Source of the DNA: Aliarcobacter cryaerophilus
Lineage (GTDB): Bacteria > Campylobacterota > Campylobacteria > Campylobacterales > Arcobacteraceae
Reading direction: 5' to 3'
Assembly: GCF_014352935.1 (NCBI RefSeq)
Contig: NZ_CP060694.1
Coordinates: forward strand, 806,001 to 870,000
DNA: 64,000 nucleotides
The translations under genes were made by a program, and so were the position numbers. The notes under the pieces were generated by a model. That model did no database searches. It saw only the letters and a program-made list of their open reading frames with translations, and was not told where the DNA came from. The stretch's first letter is position 1, and the number at the start of each line of letters is the position of its first letter. Positions 52,921 through 61,959 of the stretch are shown one piece after another.

Positions 52921-55494
52921 ATGAATGTTAAAAAAGTTATTTTAAGTATGGTTACAGCTACTTGCTTATTTTCTATAAATGCAAATGCTTTAACTTTAAA
53001 AGAGACTTTAAATGAAGTTTTAGAGACAAATCCAGTAGTTCAAGAGAGGCTTAAAAACTTAAATGAAACTAGGGAAGATTTAAATATTGCAAAATCTGAA
53101 TGGCTACCATCTTTAGATTATAGAGGAACTATAGGAAGAAATAATAGTGGTGATTTAAAAGACGGTGATGTTTCTAAAGGTTCTAGTTTCAATCATAATG
53201 TAAGAGATAGCTCATACTCTCACTATACAAACTCATTAAAACTTACACAAAATATTTTCAATGGTTTTAGTACAACAGAAAAGATAAATTATCAAGAAGC
53301 TAGAGTTTTTGGAGCTGCTTATCACTATTTAGAAAATGCAAATGATGTAGCATTTAATATGACACAAGCTTATATTGACCTTTTAAGAAGTTATCAACTA
53401 TTGCAAAATGCAAAAGATAATGTTGTAATAAACAAAAAAATCTATGAAGATGTACAATCTCTTTATGACCAAGGACTTACAACAAAATCAGAGATGACAA
53501 AAATATATGCATCTTTATCTTTGGCAAATTCAAATTTGGTTGTTCAACAAAACAATACTATGGATAAAGAGTTTAAATTTAAAAGACTTTATGGAAGAAG
53601 CGTAAATGTAGGAACTTTAGAGGTTCCAAAACTTGACCTTGCAATGCCAGAGAGTAAACAAAGAGCTACTATGATAGCAATACAAAATAATCCTTCAATG
53701 ATTGTAAGTAGTTATAATATTAAAGGTGCACAAGCACTTTATAGAGAGAAAAAAAGTAAATTTATGCCTAGTGTTGATATAGAAGCTGAACAAATGTTTA
53801 ATGACTATACAAAAGATAATGGTTTTGATAGTGCTGATGATAGACAAAGAATCTATGCTGTTTTAAATTGGAATTTATTTAAAGGTGGAGCTCATAGTGC
53901 TGATTTACAAAAAAGTAGAAGTACAATAAACAAAGAGCTTGAGCTTCAAAGAGATTTAAAAAGACAAACTATAGAAGGTCTAGAACTTTCATGGAGTGCT
54001 TATGAGATGCTTGGAAAACAGCTAACGGAATTATATAAATATTATGAGTATTCGCAAGAGACACTTTCAAGCTACCAAAGTGAGTATGAGATGGGAAGAA
54101 GAACACTTCTTGATCTTTTATCTGCTCAAAATGACTTGATAAGCTCTAAGGCACAAATTATAAATGCACAAATGGATAGACTTTTTGCACAATATAGAAT
54201 TTTAGATGCTATGGGAATGCTTGTTAGTTCAGTTTTGGATGATAAAGATTATGCAAAAATTATAAAAACAACTACAAATCCACTTGATTTGGCAAAAGAT
54301 GAAATACCAGTATTATTAGATGTTGATAATGACAAAGTTGTAGATCATCTTGATATTTGTGACAACTCTGTTGTAGGAAATAATGATGTTGGTCCTGATG
54401 GTTGTAATAAAGAGAAAAAAGATAGTGATTTTGATGGAATTAGTGATGAAAAAGATAAATGTCCAGATACTCCATTTGGTGCAGTTGTAGGAGCGGATGG
54501 TTGTCCTGTTGGAACTGAAAATAAATTTAATATGACAAGTGGAGAATATATAAATAGTGTTTTAGCTTATGGTGCTGAGAGTCCAAAAAAATCTGAAAAA
54601 TTAGGACTTTATGACTATGAGTTTAATGTTGCAGCAAATAAAAATATTGAATCTACAACACTTGATAAGCATCTAATGTACGATGATTTTGCTATGATAA
54701 AAAGATTTGATTTTGTAAATATGAATAACAAAGATGAATCAAAAATAGATGAAATAGCAAAAAAACTTAAAGAGTATAACGGTACAAATGCAGTTGTAAC
54801 TCTAATAGGAAATACAAGAGCTACAAAAAACAAAGAGGCAAGTTTTGATAAAGGTTTAGAGTATGCAAACTCACTTAAAGCAGAACTTGTAAAAAAAGGT
54901 GTAGATGAGAAAATAATAGTTACACAATCAAGAGCAGATTTAGATAAAACATATACACAAACAGTTAGAAGTGATGCAAGTTTAAATGATGTTGTTGTAG
55001 CAGCTTTATATGTTCCAAAATCTTCAATTACAAATAACGATAATGATGGTGATGGAGTTATAAATGAACTTGATGAGTGTCCAAATACTCCAAGTGGTCA
55101 AATGGTAAATGAAAAAGGTTGTGCAAATACTATTAATCTTCAAGTATTATTTGAAAACGATAGTGATAAAGTAAAAGGAAGTAGTTTAGAAAAAGTTAAA
55201 GCTTTTGCTAATTATTTATTAGAAAACAAGGATTTTGAAGCTAATATTACGGGTCATGCAAGTCAAAGTGCAAATGAAAGTAATAAAAACAGTTACAAAA
55301 ATAGTGCTAAATATAATTTAGAACTATCTTTAAAAAGAGCAGAAGCTATTAAAAATATTTTAGTTCAAAATGGTGTTCCATCTTCAAGAATAACATCTAC
55401 AGGAAAAGGTTTTGAAGAACCAATCATGAGTAATGATACAGAAGAGGGAAGAGCTACAAATAGAAGAATAGAGGCTGTGCTAATAAAAAAATAA
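52921..55494 (+). CDS. TolC-type outer-membrane channel fused to TSP3 repeats and OmpA domains
   Basis: 857 residues. Signal peptide (about 1-22, ending ANA) and a TolC-like outer-membrane efflux domain (about 23-440) come first. Two thrombospondin type 3-like Ca2+-binding repeats (about 466-528) follow, then a degenerate OmpA-like domain (about 590-700, GNTRATKNKEASF). A third TSP3 repeat (about 706-734) precedes a clear OmpA peptidoglycan-binding domain (about 738-857, LQVLFENDSD…ATNRRIEAVLI). ATG 52921 is preferred over TTG 52885 and ATG 52915 by spacing from AGGGGAG. It heads the T1SS operon and should form its outer-membrane exit. Confidence 0.9.
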   Translation: MNVKKVILSMVTATCLFSINANALTLKETLNEVLETNPVVQERLKNLNETREDLNIAKSEWLPSLDYRGTIGRNNSGDLKDGDVSKGSSFNHNVRDSSYSHYTNSLKLTQNIFNGFSTTEKINYQEARVFGAAYHYLENANDVAFNMTQAYIDLLRSYQLLQNAKDNVVINKKIYEDVQSLYDQGLTTKSEMTKIYASLSLANSNLVVQQNNTMDKEFKFKRLYGRSVNVGTLEVPKLDLAMPESKQRATMIAIQNNPSMIVSSYNIKGAQALYREKKSKFMPSVDIEAEQMFNDYTKDNGFDSADDRQRIYAVLNWNLFKGGAHSADLQKSRSTINKELELQRDLKRQTIEGLELSWSAYEMLGKQLTELYKYYEYSQETLSSYQSEYEMGRRTLLDLLSAQNDLISSKAQIINAQMDRLFAQYRILDAMGMLVSSVLDDKDYAKIIKTTTNPLDLAKDEIPVLLDVDNDKVVDHLDICDNSVVGNNDVGPDGCNKEKKDSDFDGISDEKDKCPDTPFGAVVGADGCPVGTENKFNMTSGEYINSVLAYGAESPKKSEKLGLYDYEFNVAANKNIESTTLDKHLMYDDFAMIKRFDFVNMNNKDESKIDEIAKKLKEYNGTNAVVTLIGNTRATKNKEASFDKGLEYANSLKAELVKKGVDEKIIVTQSRADLDKTYTQTVRSDASLNDVVVAALYVPKSSITNNDNDGDGVINELDECPNTPSGQMVNEKGCANTINLQVLFENDSDKVKGSSLEKVKAFANYLLENKDFEANITGHASQSANESNKNSYKNSAKYNLELSLKRAEAIKNILVQNGVPSSRITSTGKGFEEPIMSNDTEEGRATNRRIEAVLIKK

Positions 55495-55512
55495 AAATTA
55501 GGACACAAGCTA

Positions 55513-57678
55513 ATGGTAAATAAAAGTTTACGTAAAAATGATACTTTGTTGGACTCTTTAGTTCTTTATACTAGGCTTTTTCATAAGCCATTTTCTGCTG
55601 AATCTTTGCTTCAGGGATTACCTCTTGGTAATAATGAAGCAGATCAGCTTCTATTTTCTAAAAATAGTTCTAAATCTATGTTTAGTAGAGCAGCAGCAAG
55701 AGCTGGTCTTAAAACAACTATTATTGAAAAACCAATTAAAGATATTTTAAATATACAACTTCCTGTAATACTACTTTTATCAAATGAAAATAGTTGTATT
55801 TTGGACTCTTTTAATGAAGATAGAACAAAAGCAAAGATTATTTTTGCTGGAATTGATGATCCTCTTGAAGAGTGGGTTGAGGTGCAAAAGCTTGAAGATG
55901 AATATTTAGGTTATGCTTTTATGCTCAAAAAAGTTTATGAATATGAGCATGATAATGGTAAAAAGACTTTAGCAATTGATAATCAAAAACATTGGTTTTG
56001 GAGTACTTTAGGAGTTTCAAAAAAGATTTATATTGATTGTATAATAGCTTCGATTTTAATAAACCTTTTTGTGCTCGCAACTCCACTTTTTACTATGAAT
56101 GTTTATGATAGGGTTATTCCAAATAATGCACAAGAGACACTTCTTGTTTTTACTATTGGTATTGTTGTTGTATTTATTCTTGATGCCATTTTAAAGTTTA
56201 TTAGAACCTATTTTCTAGAAATGGCTGGGAAAAAGAGTGATATTATAATGTCTTCAATTATTTTTGAAAAAGTTTTAGATATGAAGTTAAGTGAACACCC
56301 AAAATCTGTTGGAAGTTTCGCAAATAATCTTAAGAGCTTTGATAGTATAAGAGGTTTTTTAACAAGTTCTACTTTGACTGTATTAATTGATTTTCCATTT
56401 GCTATTTTATTTTTAATAGTAATTGGATATTTAGGTGGTTTTTTGGTGATAGTTCCGATTTTTATTATCACGTTAATCATAATTTATGCAAAAATAATAA
56501 AGGACCCACTTAAAAAAAGTATTGAAGCAACTTATGAAGCAAGTGCAAAGAAAAATGGAATTTTAATAGAGAGCTTAAATAATATTGAAACAATAAAAGC
56601 TCAAGGAATGGCTGGAAATGTTCAGTACTCTTGGGAAGAATCAACTGGTGAAATAGCAAATAAAGGTCTTAAATCAAAACTAATATCTGCTTCTATTCCA
56701 ACAGTAACAGGGCTATTAACTGGATTAAATACGGTTTTAATTGTTGTTTTTGGAGTTTATTTAATTCAAGATTTCCAACTTACAATGGGAGGCTTAATTG
56801 CTACCATGATTTTATCAGGTCGTGCAATTGCACCTATGGGGCAAATAGTTTCACTAATTACAAACTATGAAGATACTAAACAATCTTTTAAAATGTTGGA
56901 TGATATTGTAAATAAACCTCAAGAGAGACCATTTTCTAAAGAGTTTGTTAAAAAAACAAATTTAAGTGGAAATATTGAGTTTAGAAATGTAAGTTTTAGA
57001 TACCCAAATAGTGAATCATATGCCTTAAGAAATGTAAGTTTTACTATAAAAGAGGGTGAAAAAGTTGCTTTTATTGGAAGAATTGGAAGTGGAAAGTCAA
57101 CTATTGCAAAACTTATTTTAAAACTATATGAACCAGAAGAGGGAACTATTTTAATAGATGGTATAGATATAGCTCAAATAGACCCAGCTGATTTAAGAAA
57201 AGGTATTAGTTATGTTCCGCAAGATATTCATCTTTTTGGAGGAACAATAAAACAAAATATTTTAGGAATTCATAAATTTATAGATGATGAGTGGATGTTA
57301 GAGTGCTCAAAAATAAGTGGAACAGATGAGTTTGTAAGAATGCATCCTGCTGGTTATGATATGCCTTTAGGAGAAAGAAGTTCAGGACTTAGTGGAGGGC
57401 AAAGACAAAGTGTAGGAATTGCAAGAGCTTTGATAAATAATTCGGATATTTGGATGTTTGATGAGCCTACAAATGCTATGGATCAGACAAGTGAAAGTAT
57501 AGTTTTAAATAATTTAATGAGTAAAGTAGAAGGAAAAACACTACTTTTAGTTACTCAAAAAATGAGTATGGTAGATTTAGTTGATAGAATAATAGTTATG
57601 AATTTTGGGTCTAAAGTTTTAGATGGTCCAAAAGATGAAATTATAAATAAACTTGGAAATAGTGGTGAAAAACAATGA
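55513..57678 (+). CDS. Type I secretion ABC exporter (LapB/RTX type)
   Basis: 721 residues. The N-terminal C39-like domain (about 1-140) lacks the catalytic Cys, so it is a docking domain, as in LapB and HlyB. Membrane helices follow (about 165-430), then the ATPase: Walker A GRIGSGKST near 522-529, signature LSGGQRQ near 627-633, Walker B WMFDEPTNAMD. It powers export of a large substrate, probably an RTX or adhesin-type protein, whose gene is not in the window. The HlyD gene overlaps its stop by 4 bases (ATGA). Confidence 0.93.
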   Translation: MVNKSLRKNDTLLDSLVLYTRLFHKPFSAESLLQGLPLGNNEADQLLFSKNSSKSMFSRAAARAGLKTTIIEKPIKDILNIQLPVILLLSNENSCILDSFNEDRTKAKIIFAGIDDPLEEWVEVQKLEDEYLGYAFMLKKVYEYEHDNGKKTLAIDNQKHWFWSTLGVSKKIYIDCIIASILINLFVLATPLFTMNVYDRVIPNNAQETLLVFTIGIVVVFILDAILKFIRTYFLEMAGKKSDIIMSSIIFEKVLDMKLSEHPKSVGSFANNLKSFDSIRGFLTSSTLTVLIDFPFAILFLIVIGYLGGFLVIVPIFIITLIIIYAKIIKDPLKKSIEATYEASAKKNGILIESLNNIETIKAQGMAGNVQYSWEESTGEIANKGLKSKLISASIPTVTGLLTGLNTVLIVVFGVYLIQDFQLTMGGLIATMILSGRAIAPMGQIVSLITNYEDTKQSFKMLDDIVNKPQERPFSKEFVKKTNLSGNIEFRNVSFRYPNSESYALRNVSFTIKEGEKVAFIGRIGSGKSTIAKLILKLYEPEEGTILIDGIDIAQIDPADLRKGISYVPQDIHLFGGTIKQNILGIHKFIDDEWMLECSKISGTDEFVRMHPAGYDMPLGERSSGLSGGQRQSVGIARALINNSDIWMFDEPTNAMDQTSESIVLNNLMSKVEGKTLLLVTQKMSMVDLVDRIIVMNFGSKVLDGPKDEIINKLGNSGEKQ

Positions 57679-59093
57679 ATAAGATAAAAGAGTTTTTAAA
57701 TAGTCCAGAAATAAATAGATTAAAAGAGATTTTTAAACTATTTAATAATAACGATAACCTAAAACTTCCAAAAACTCCACTAAACAAAAATGATTATGAG
57801 TATATGAAGAGTTTAAGTGCTGCTGTTGTTTTTAGCTCATCAAAAAAACTTCACTGGGTTTTAATCTCTTTTTGTATTACAATATTTTTATTTATTACTT
57901 GGGCTGCTTTTGCCGAAATTGATGAAATAGCAAGGGGAAGTGGAAAGGTTGTTCCAAATGGTCAAAATCAGATAGTTCAAAATCTTGAAGGTGGAATAGT
58001 TCAGGAGATTTTAGTAAAAGAGGGCGATATAGTTGAAAAAGACCAAGTATTGATTAGAATTTCAAACGAAAAAGGTACAAGTACGGCTATGTCAAATGAG
58101 ATAAAGTCTTATTATCTGCAAGCTCAAATTAAAAGATTAGAAGCAGAGTTAAAGCGAGCTCCTTTTGAGTATACTAAAGGTGAAAATCAAGAATTAAATG
58201 AGTTTTTAGATAATGAAAATGAGCTTTATTTAACAAATCAAAAGCAGTTAGAGTCAAAAATATCTATATTAAAAGAGCAGATAAAACAAAAAGAGAATGA
58301 CCTAAAAGATGCAAAACAGACTATTGAGCATATGAAATTTAGTGTTGGAGCTATTTCAAAAGAGGTAACTATGACTAAACCAATGGTTGAAAGAGGAATT
58401 AGATCTCAAGTTGATTTTTTAAAGTTACAAAGAGAAGAGAGCGATGCTAAAAATAAACTTCAAAGTGTTACTTTATCTGTTGATAAAATTAATTCAGAGA
58501 TTTTAGAGTTAAATAAAAAAATAGATGAGACAAATGAGATAAATGATGCAACAATAAGAGAGAAGTTAAACGAAGCAATTAATAATCTTAAAGATGTTGA
58601 AGCAAACAAATTAGCTTCAAGTGACCAAGTTGCAAGAACTGTTGTAAAATCTCCTTCAAATGGAATTGTTCAAAAACTTCATATAAATACTGTTGGTGGA
58701 AGTATTAAACCTGCTCAAGATTTATTAGAAATAGTTCCTACTGATAGTAATTTAATAGTTGAAGTAAAGATTTTACCAAAAGATATAGCATTTATATATC
58801 AAGGGCAAAAAGCTATTGTTAAATTTTCAGCATTTGATTTCTCTATTTTTGGTGGACTTGATGGTCATGTTATAAATATAAGCCCAGATACAATAGTTGA
58901 AAAAGATGAAAAAACTTTTTATATTGTAAGAATTGAAACAGAGAAGAACTATATAGGTGATGAGAAAAATCAAAAACATATTATTCCAGGTATGATAGCA
59001 GATGTTGATATTTTAACTGGTAAAAAAACAGTTCTTGATTATATTTTAAAACCAATCTTAAAAACGAAAACATATACATTTACAGAGAGATAA
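57675..59093 (+). CDS. HlyD-family periplasmic adaptor of the type I secretion system
   Basis: 472 residues. A cytoplasmic N-terminus and one membrane helix (about 58-80) precede GRGSGKVVPNGQNQIVQNLEGGIVQEILVKEGDIVEKDQ-type lipoyl motifs (first half near 93-125). A long coiled coil (about 135-300) follows, then the second lipoyl half (VKSPSNGIVQKLHINTVGG) and a beta-barrel C-terminus. It links the ABC exporter to the TolC-like channel. Starts 4 bases within the previous gene. Confidence 0.93.
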   Translation: MNKIKEFLNSPEINRLKEIFKLFNNNDNLKLPKTPLNKNDYEYMKSLSAAVVFSSSKKLHWVLISFCITIFLFITWAAFAEIDEIARGSGKVVPNGQNQIVQNLEGGIVQEILVKEGDIVEKDQVLIRISNEKGTSTAMSNEIKSYYLQAQIKRLEAELKRAPFEYTKGENQELNEFLDNENELYLTNQKQLESKISILKEQIKQKENDLKDAKQTIEHMKFSVGAISKEVTMTKPMVERGIRSQVDFLKLQREESDAKNKLQSVTLSVDKINSEILELNKKIDETNEINDATIREKLNEAINNLKDVEANKLASSDQVARTVVKSPSNGIVQKLHINTVGGSIKPAQDLLEIVPTDSNLIVEVKILPKDIAFIYQGQKAIVKFSAFDFSIFGGLDGHVINISPDTIVEKDEKTFYIVRIETEKNYIGDEKNQKHIIPGMIADVDILTGKKTVLDYILKPILKTKTYTFTER

Positions 59094-59120
59094 CATTAAA
59101 AAAAATGGGGGTATTTGAGT

Positions 59121-59717
59121 ATGAAAAAAATTTCTTTATATACAAATCTAAAAAGAGACTATGAAAAAATGAAAAATAGTCTTATTGATTATGATTTAAA
59201 AAATATAGAAAATAGGGAAGAGTTACTTACTTTAAAAGAGAATCTTATTATTATAAATACTTCTGTAAATCTTGATAAAGAAGAAGAAACTATTGAAATA
59301 TTGTTAGAAAATGGAAATAAAATTTTAATACTAGAGAGTACTCCAAAACTTATAAATGCTCAAAATTGGTTACTTTTAGGTGTTCATGGTTATGGAAATA
59401 GTATGATGAATGATATTTATTTAAAATCAGCAATTCAAACAATAAACAATGGTTTAACTTGGTTAATTCCAGATATAACAATGGAAATTTTAAGTAAATT
59501 AAATAGTGATAGTTTAAATCAAAAAGATGTTTTAAATCAACTCTCTAAAGCTGAGCAACAAGTAGCAATATTATTAAAAGATGGGCTATCGAATACAAAA
59601 ATTAGTGAAGAGTTAAAATTATCTATAAATACAGTAAAATCGCATATAAAAAATATCTATTTAAAGCTTGAAGTGAAAGATAGATTTTCATTTATAAATC
59701 TTTTAAATAAAAAGTAA
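59121..59717 (+). CDS. LuxR-type regulator with a pseudo-receiver
   Basis: 198 residues. A C-terminal LuxR helix-turn-helix (about 138-195, KAEQQVAILLKDGLSNTKI…SINTVKSHIKNIYLKLEVKD) follows an N-terminal alpha-beta domain of receiver-like topology. Where a receiver keeps its phospho-Asp, the sequence reads INTSVN, so phosphorylation is unlikely. ATG 59121 is preferred over TTG 59115, with GGGGG upstream. It sits 27 bases after the HlyD gene and ends in a strong terminator, so it is the last gene of the secretion operon and may regulate it or its substrate. Confidence 0.82.
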   Translation: MKKISLYTNLKRDYEKMKNSLIDYDLKNIENREELLTLKENLIIINTSVNLDKEEETIEILLENGNKILILESTPKLINAQNWLLLGVHGYGNSMMNDIYLKSAIQTINNGLTWLIPDITMEILSKLNSDSLNQKDVLNQLSKAEQQVAILLKDGLSNTKISEELKLSINTVKSHIKNIYLKLEVKDRFSFINLLNKK

Positions 59718-59742
59718 AAAGTCTATTTTATAGACTTTTTAT
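59716..59742. terminator. Strong bidirectional terminator (secretion operon / aroE)
   Basis: AAAAAGTCTA at 59716-59725 pairs with TAGACTTTTT at 59731-59740 around TTTTA; the A- and T-tracts serve both strands. aroE ends at 59739. Confidence 0.9.
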
Positions 59743-60536
59743 TCACCTTTTAAACCTCTTCTCATAGCTTCAACTAATCTCTCATCGGCTTTTGTTTTGG
59801 TAAAAAGTTCAAAGGCAAGGACACCCTGATAAAGAAGCATATCTTCACCATCTTTTATTTTATTATTTAAATTTTTTGCCAATGCTAAAAATGGAGTTAT
59901 TTTTCCATAAATACAATCAAAAGCAAAAGATGACTTACTTAAAATATTTTCAAGTATCTCTTTAGAAGTTGGTAAAAAATCATCTTTTAAACCAGCACTT
60001 GTTGAGTTTACAACTAAATCAAACTTTTCATTTTTAAAATCAAAATCTTCAAAACTAAAAGCTTTTATACCATTATTTTTAAAAAATCCTAGTTTTTCTT
60101 TGCTTCTATTTAGAACTACTACATCAATATTTTGTTCTTGTAAAATCAAAGCTATAGCTTTTGCAGTTCCACCAGCGCCTAAAACTAGAACTCTTTTTAT
60201 ATTTCCAAAACTTTCAATTGCTTTTAAAAATCCAGGTGCATCTGTATTGTAGGCTACAACTTTTTCATCTTCTTTAATGTAAGTATTTACAGCCTCTATT
60301 TTTTGTGCAATTCCTCTTACAATATCTGCTTGTTTAAAAGCTATCTCTTTATGAGGAACAGTTATATTTGCACCGCTAAAACTATTTTTTATAAATTCTT
60401 CTTTTATATTGTCACCATTTTCTAAATGAAATTTTTCATAAGAAGCATCAAGATTTAGATATTTAAATCCTGCATTTTGCATTTGTGGAGATTTTGAGTG
60501 AGCAACAGGATTGCCAAATATACAAAATTTTTTCAT
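59739..60536 (-). CDS. aroE: Shikimate dehydrogenase
   Basis: 265 residues. FGNPVAHSKSPQMQNAGFK binds shikimate; GANITVPHK carries the catalytic Lys and YNTDAPGF the Asp; LVLGAGGTAKAIAL binds NADPH. It catalyses the fourth step of the shikimate pathway. The C-terminus ends in the terminator at 59716-59742. The methyltransferase gene lies 18 bases upstream. Confidence 0.96.
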   Translation of the reverse strand: MKKFCIFGNPVAHSKSPQMQNAGFKYLNLDASYEKFHLENGDNIKEEFIKNSFSGANITVPHKEIAFKQADIVRGIAQKIEAVNTYIKEDEKVVAYNTDAPGFLKAIESFGNIKRVLVLGAGGTAKAIALILQEQNIDVVVLNRSKEKLGFFKNNGIKAFSFEDFDFKNEKFDLVVNSTSAGLKDDFLPTSKEILENILSKSSFAFDCIYGKITPFLALAKNLNNKIKDGEDMLLYQGVLAFELFTKTKADERLVEAMRRGLKGE

Positions 60537-60554
60537 TTTATTTATTGCCTTTAT

Positions 60555-61166
60555 TTAAAGTTTTTTTGCATAAAAATTAAAGATAGGAAAGTCTCCATAA
60601 TCTCTTTTATAAATAAAAACTCTTTCAAAAATAAAGTTAGAAAAACCAACTTTTTTGGAAATTGCTTCAAGCTCTTCTTGAGTAAATCCAAAGTGAAAAA
60701 CTCCTTCATTATTATGTTTTTTGTGAAAAGTTCCATCTTCTTTCTCTAAATCATTAATGCATAAATAACCACCATTTCTTAGAGCTTTAAAACTCTTTTC
60801 AAAAAATATATCAAGATTTTCTATATGATGAAGTGACATTGAAATAACAATCAAATCAAAGCAGTTCTCTCCTAAATCGTCATTTAAAATATCGTGTTTT
60901 TTTGCTTTGATATTTGTAAGTTTCCTATCTTTTGCTTTTCTATTGAACTCTTCAACCATGCCATTTGAACTATCAAGACCTAGTACCTGATTATTCTTTT
61001 CTACTAAATCAAATGCAATAAGACCAGTTCCACAACCATAATCAAGAATGTTTTTTATATTTTTAAAATCTATATTATTTTTTAAATGTTTTATACAAGC
61101 TTCAGATTTTTCAATACTTACATTTTTTTTATCCCAATCTTTTGCTCTTTCATCGAATCTACTCAA
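60555..61166 (-). CDS. Class I SAM-dependent methyltransferase
   Basis: 203 residues. DYGCGTGLIAFDLVEK is motif I of the SAM-binding fold, GLDSS near residue 60 is the acidic loop, and FDLIVISMSLHHIENL is motif IV-like. It resembles methyltransferase type-11 small-molecule or ubiquinone-like enzymes; substrate unknown. A conserved C-terminal FGFTQEELEAI element is common in this group. Probably co-transcribed with aroE. Confidence 0.85.
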   Translation of the reverse strand: MSRFDERAKDWDKKNVSIEKSEACIKHLKNNIDFKNIKNILDYGCGTGLIAFDLVEKNNQVLGLDSSNGMVEEFNRKAKDRKLTNIKAKKHDILNDDLGENCFDLIVISMSLHHIENLDIFFEKSFKALRNGGYLCINDLEKEDGTFHKKHNNEGVFHFGFTQEELEAISKKVGFSNFIFERVFIYKRDYGDFPIFNFYAKKL

Positions 61167-61226
61167 AATTTATCCTTAAAGATTTTTTGGCTAAATTATA
61201 TCAAAAGCAAATAAAAAGAAGAGCAG

Positions 61227-61904
61227 ATGGAAAATAGAGTTTTTTACACTTTTACTGATGAAAATGATGGTAATTTAGCATTTCATGTAGAAGATAATGA
61301 AATAAATGTAATAAAAAATAGAAAAAATCTGGCTTTAAAGCTAGGTTATAATTATGAAGATTTGGTCTATATGAATCAAATTCATAGTTCAAATATTATT
61401 GTTGTAGATGAAAATAGTCCAAAATTAGTAGATAATTGTGACTCAATAATCACAAGAAGTAAAAATCTTCCACTTATGGTTATGGTTGCTGATTGTATTC
61501 CTATTTTGATGTTTGATGATAAAAAAGGAATAATAGCTGCTATTCATGCTGGAAGAAACTCTACTTTTTTGGAAATTTCAAAAAAAACAGCTGAAGTTTT
61601 TATTGAAAAATTTTCTTCAAATCCAGAAGATATAAATGCAGTTTTTGGAGCTTCTATTCAAAAGTGTTGTTATGAGGTTAGTGAAGATTTATCAAAAATT
61701 GTAGTGAACTCTTTTGGAAAAGAGTTTGTTAAAAATAATTATATAGATTTGCAAGGAATAAATAAAAAACAGTTAAATGATTTAGGAATAAAAAATATAG
61801 AGATATCAAATATTTGTACAAAATGTGGAGATAAACCATATTTTTCTTATAGAAAAGATAAAAAAACTGGAAGATTTGCTGGAATAATTATTTTGAAAGA
61901 TTAA
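61227..61904 (+). CDS. YfiH/LACC1-type purine nucleoside phosphorylase/oxidase family protein (PgeF)
   Basis: 225 residues. NQIHSSNI, MVADCIPILMF, and AAIHAGRNSTF supply the His/Cys metal site of the polyphenol-oxidase-like (YfiH, PgeF) fold. C-terminal ICTKCGDKPYFSYRKDKKTGRF is conserved. In E. coli, PgeF removes a wrong dipeptide-ligation product in peptidoglycan synthesis; relatives act on nucleosides. Either activity could hold here. It starts the plus-strand series of genes leading to purU and trmL. Confidence 0.88.
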   Translation: MENRVFYTFTDENDGNLAFHVEDNEINVIKNRKNLALKLGYNYEDLVYMNQIHSSNIIVVDENSPKLVDNCDSIITRSKNLPLMVMVADCIPILMFDDKKGIIAAIHAGRNSTFLEISKKTAEVFIEKFSSNPEDINAVFGASIQKCCYEVSEDLSKIVVNSFGKEFVKNNYIDLQGINKKQLNDLGIKNIEISNICTKCGDKPYFSYRKDKKTGRFAGIIILKD

Positions 61905-61905
61905 C

Positions 61906-61911
61906 TATAAT
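61906..61911 (+). promoter_or_regulatory. -10 box upstream of purU
   Basis: TATAAT just after the previous stop, 48 bases before ATG 61960; GGAT near the start is a weak ribosome-binding sequence. Confidence 0.4.
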
Positions 61912-61959
61912 TAATAAAATGGTAAAATCTATATTTAAAGTTTTAAAGATTGGATAAAA

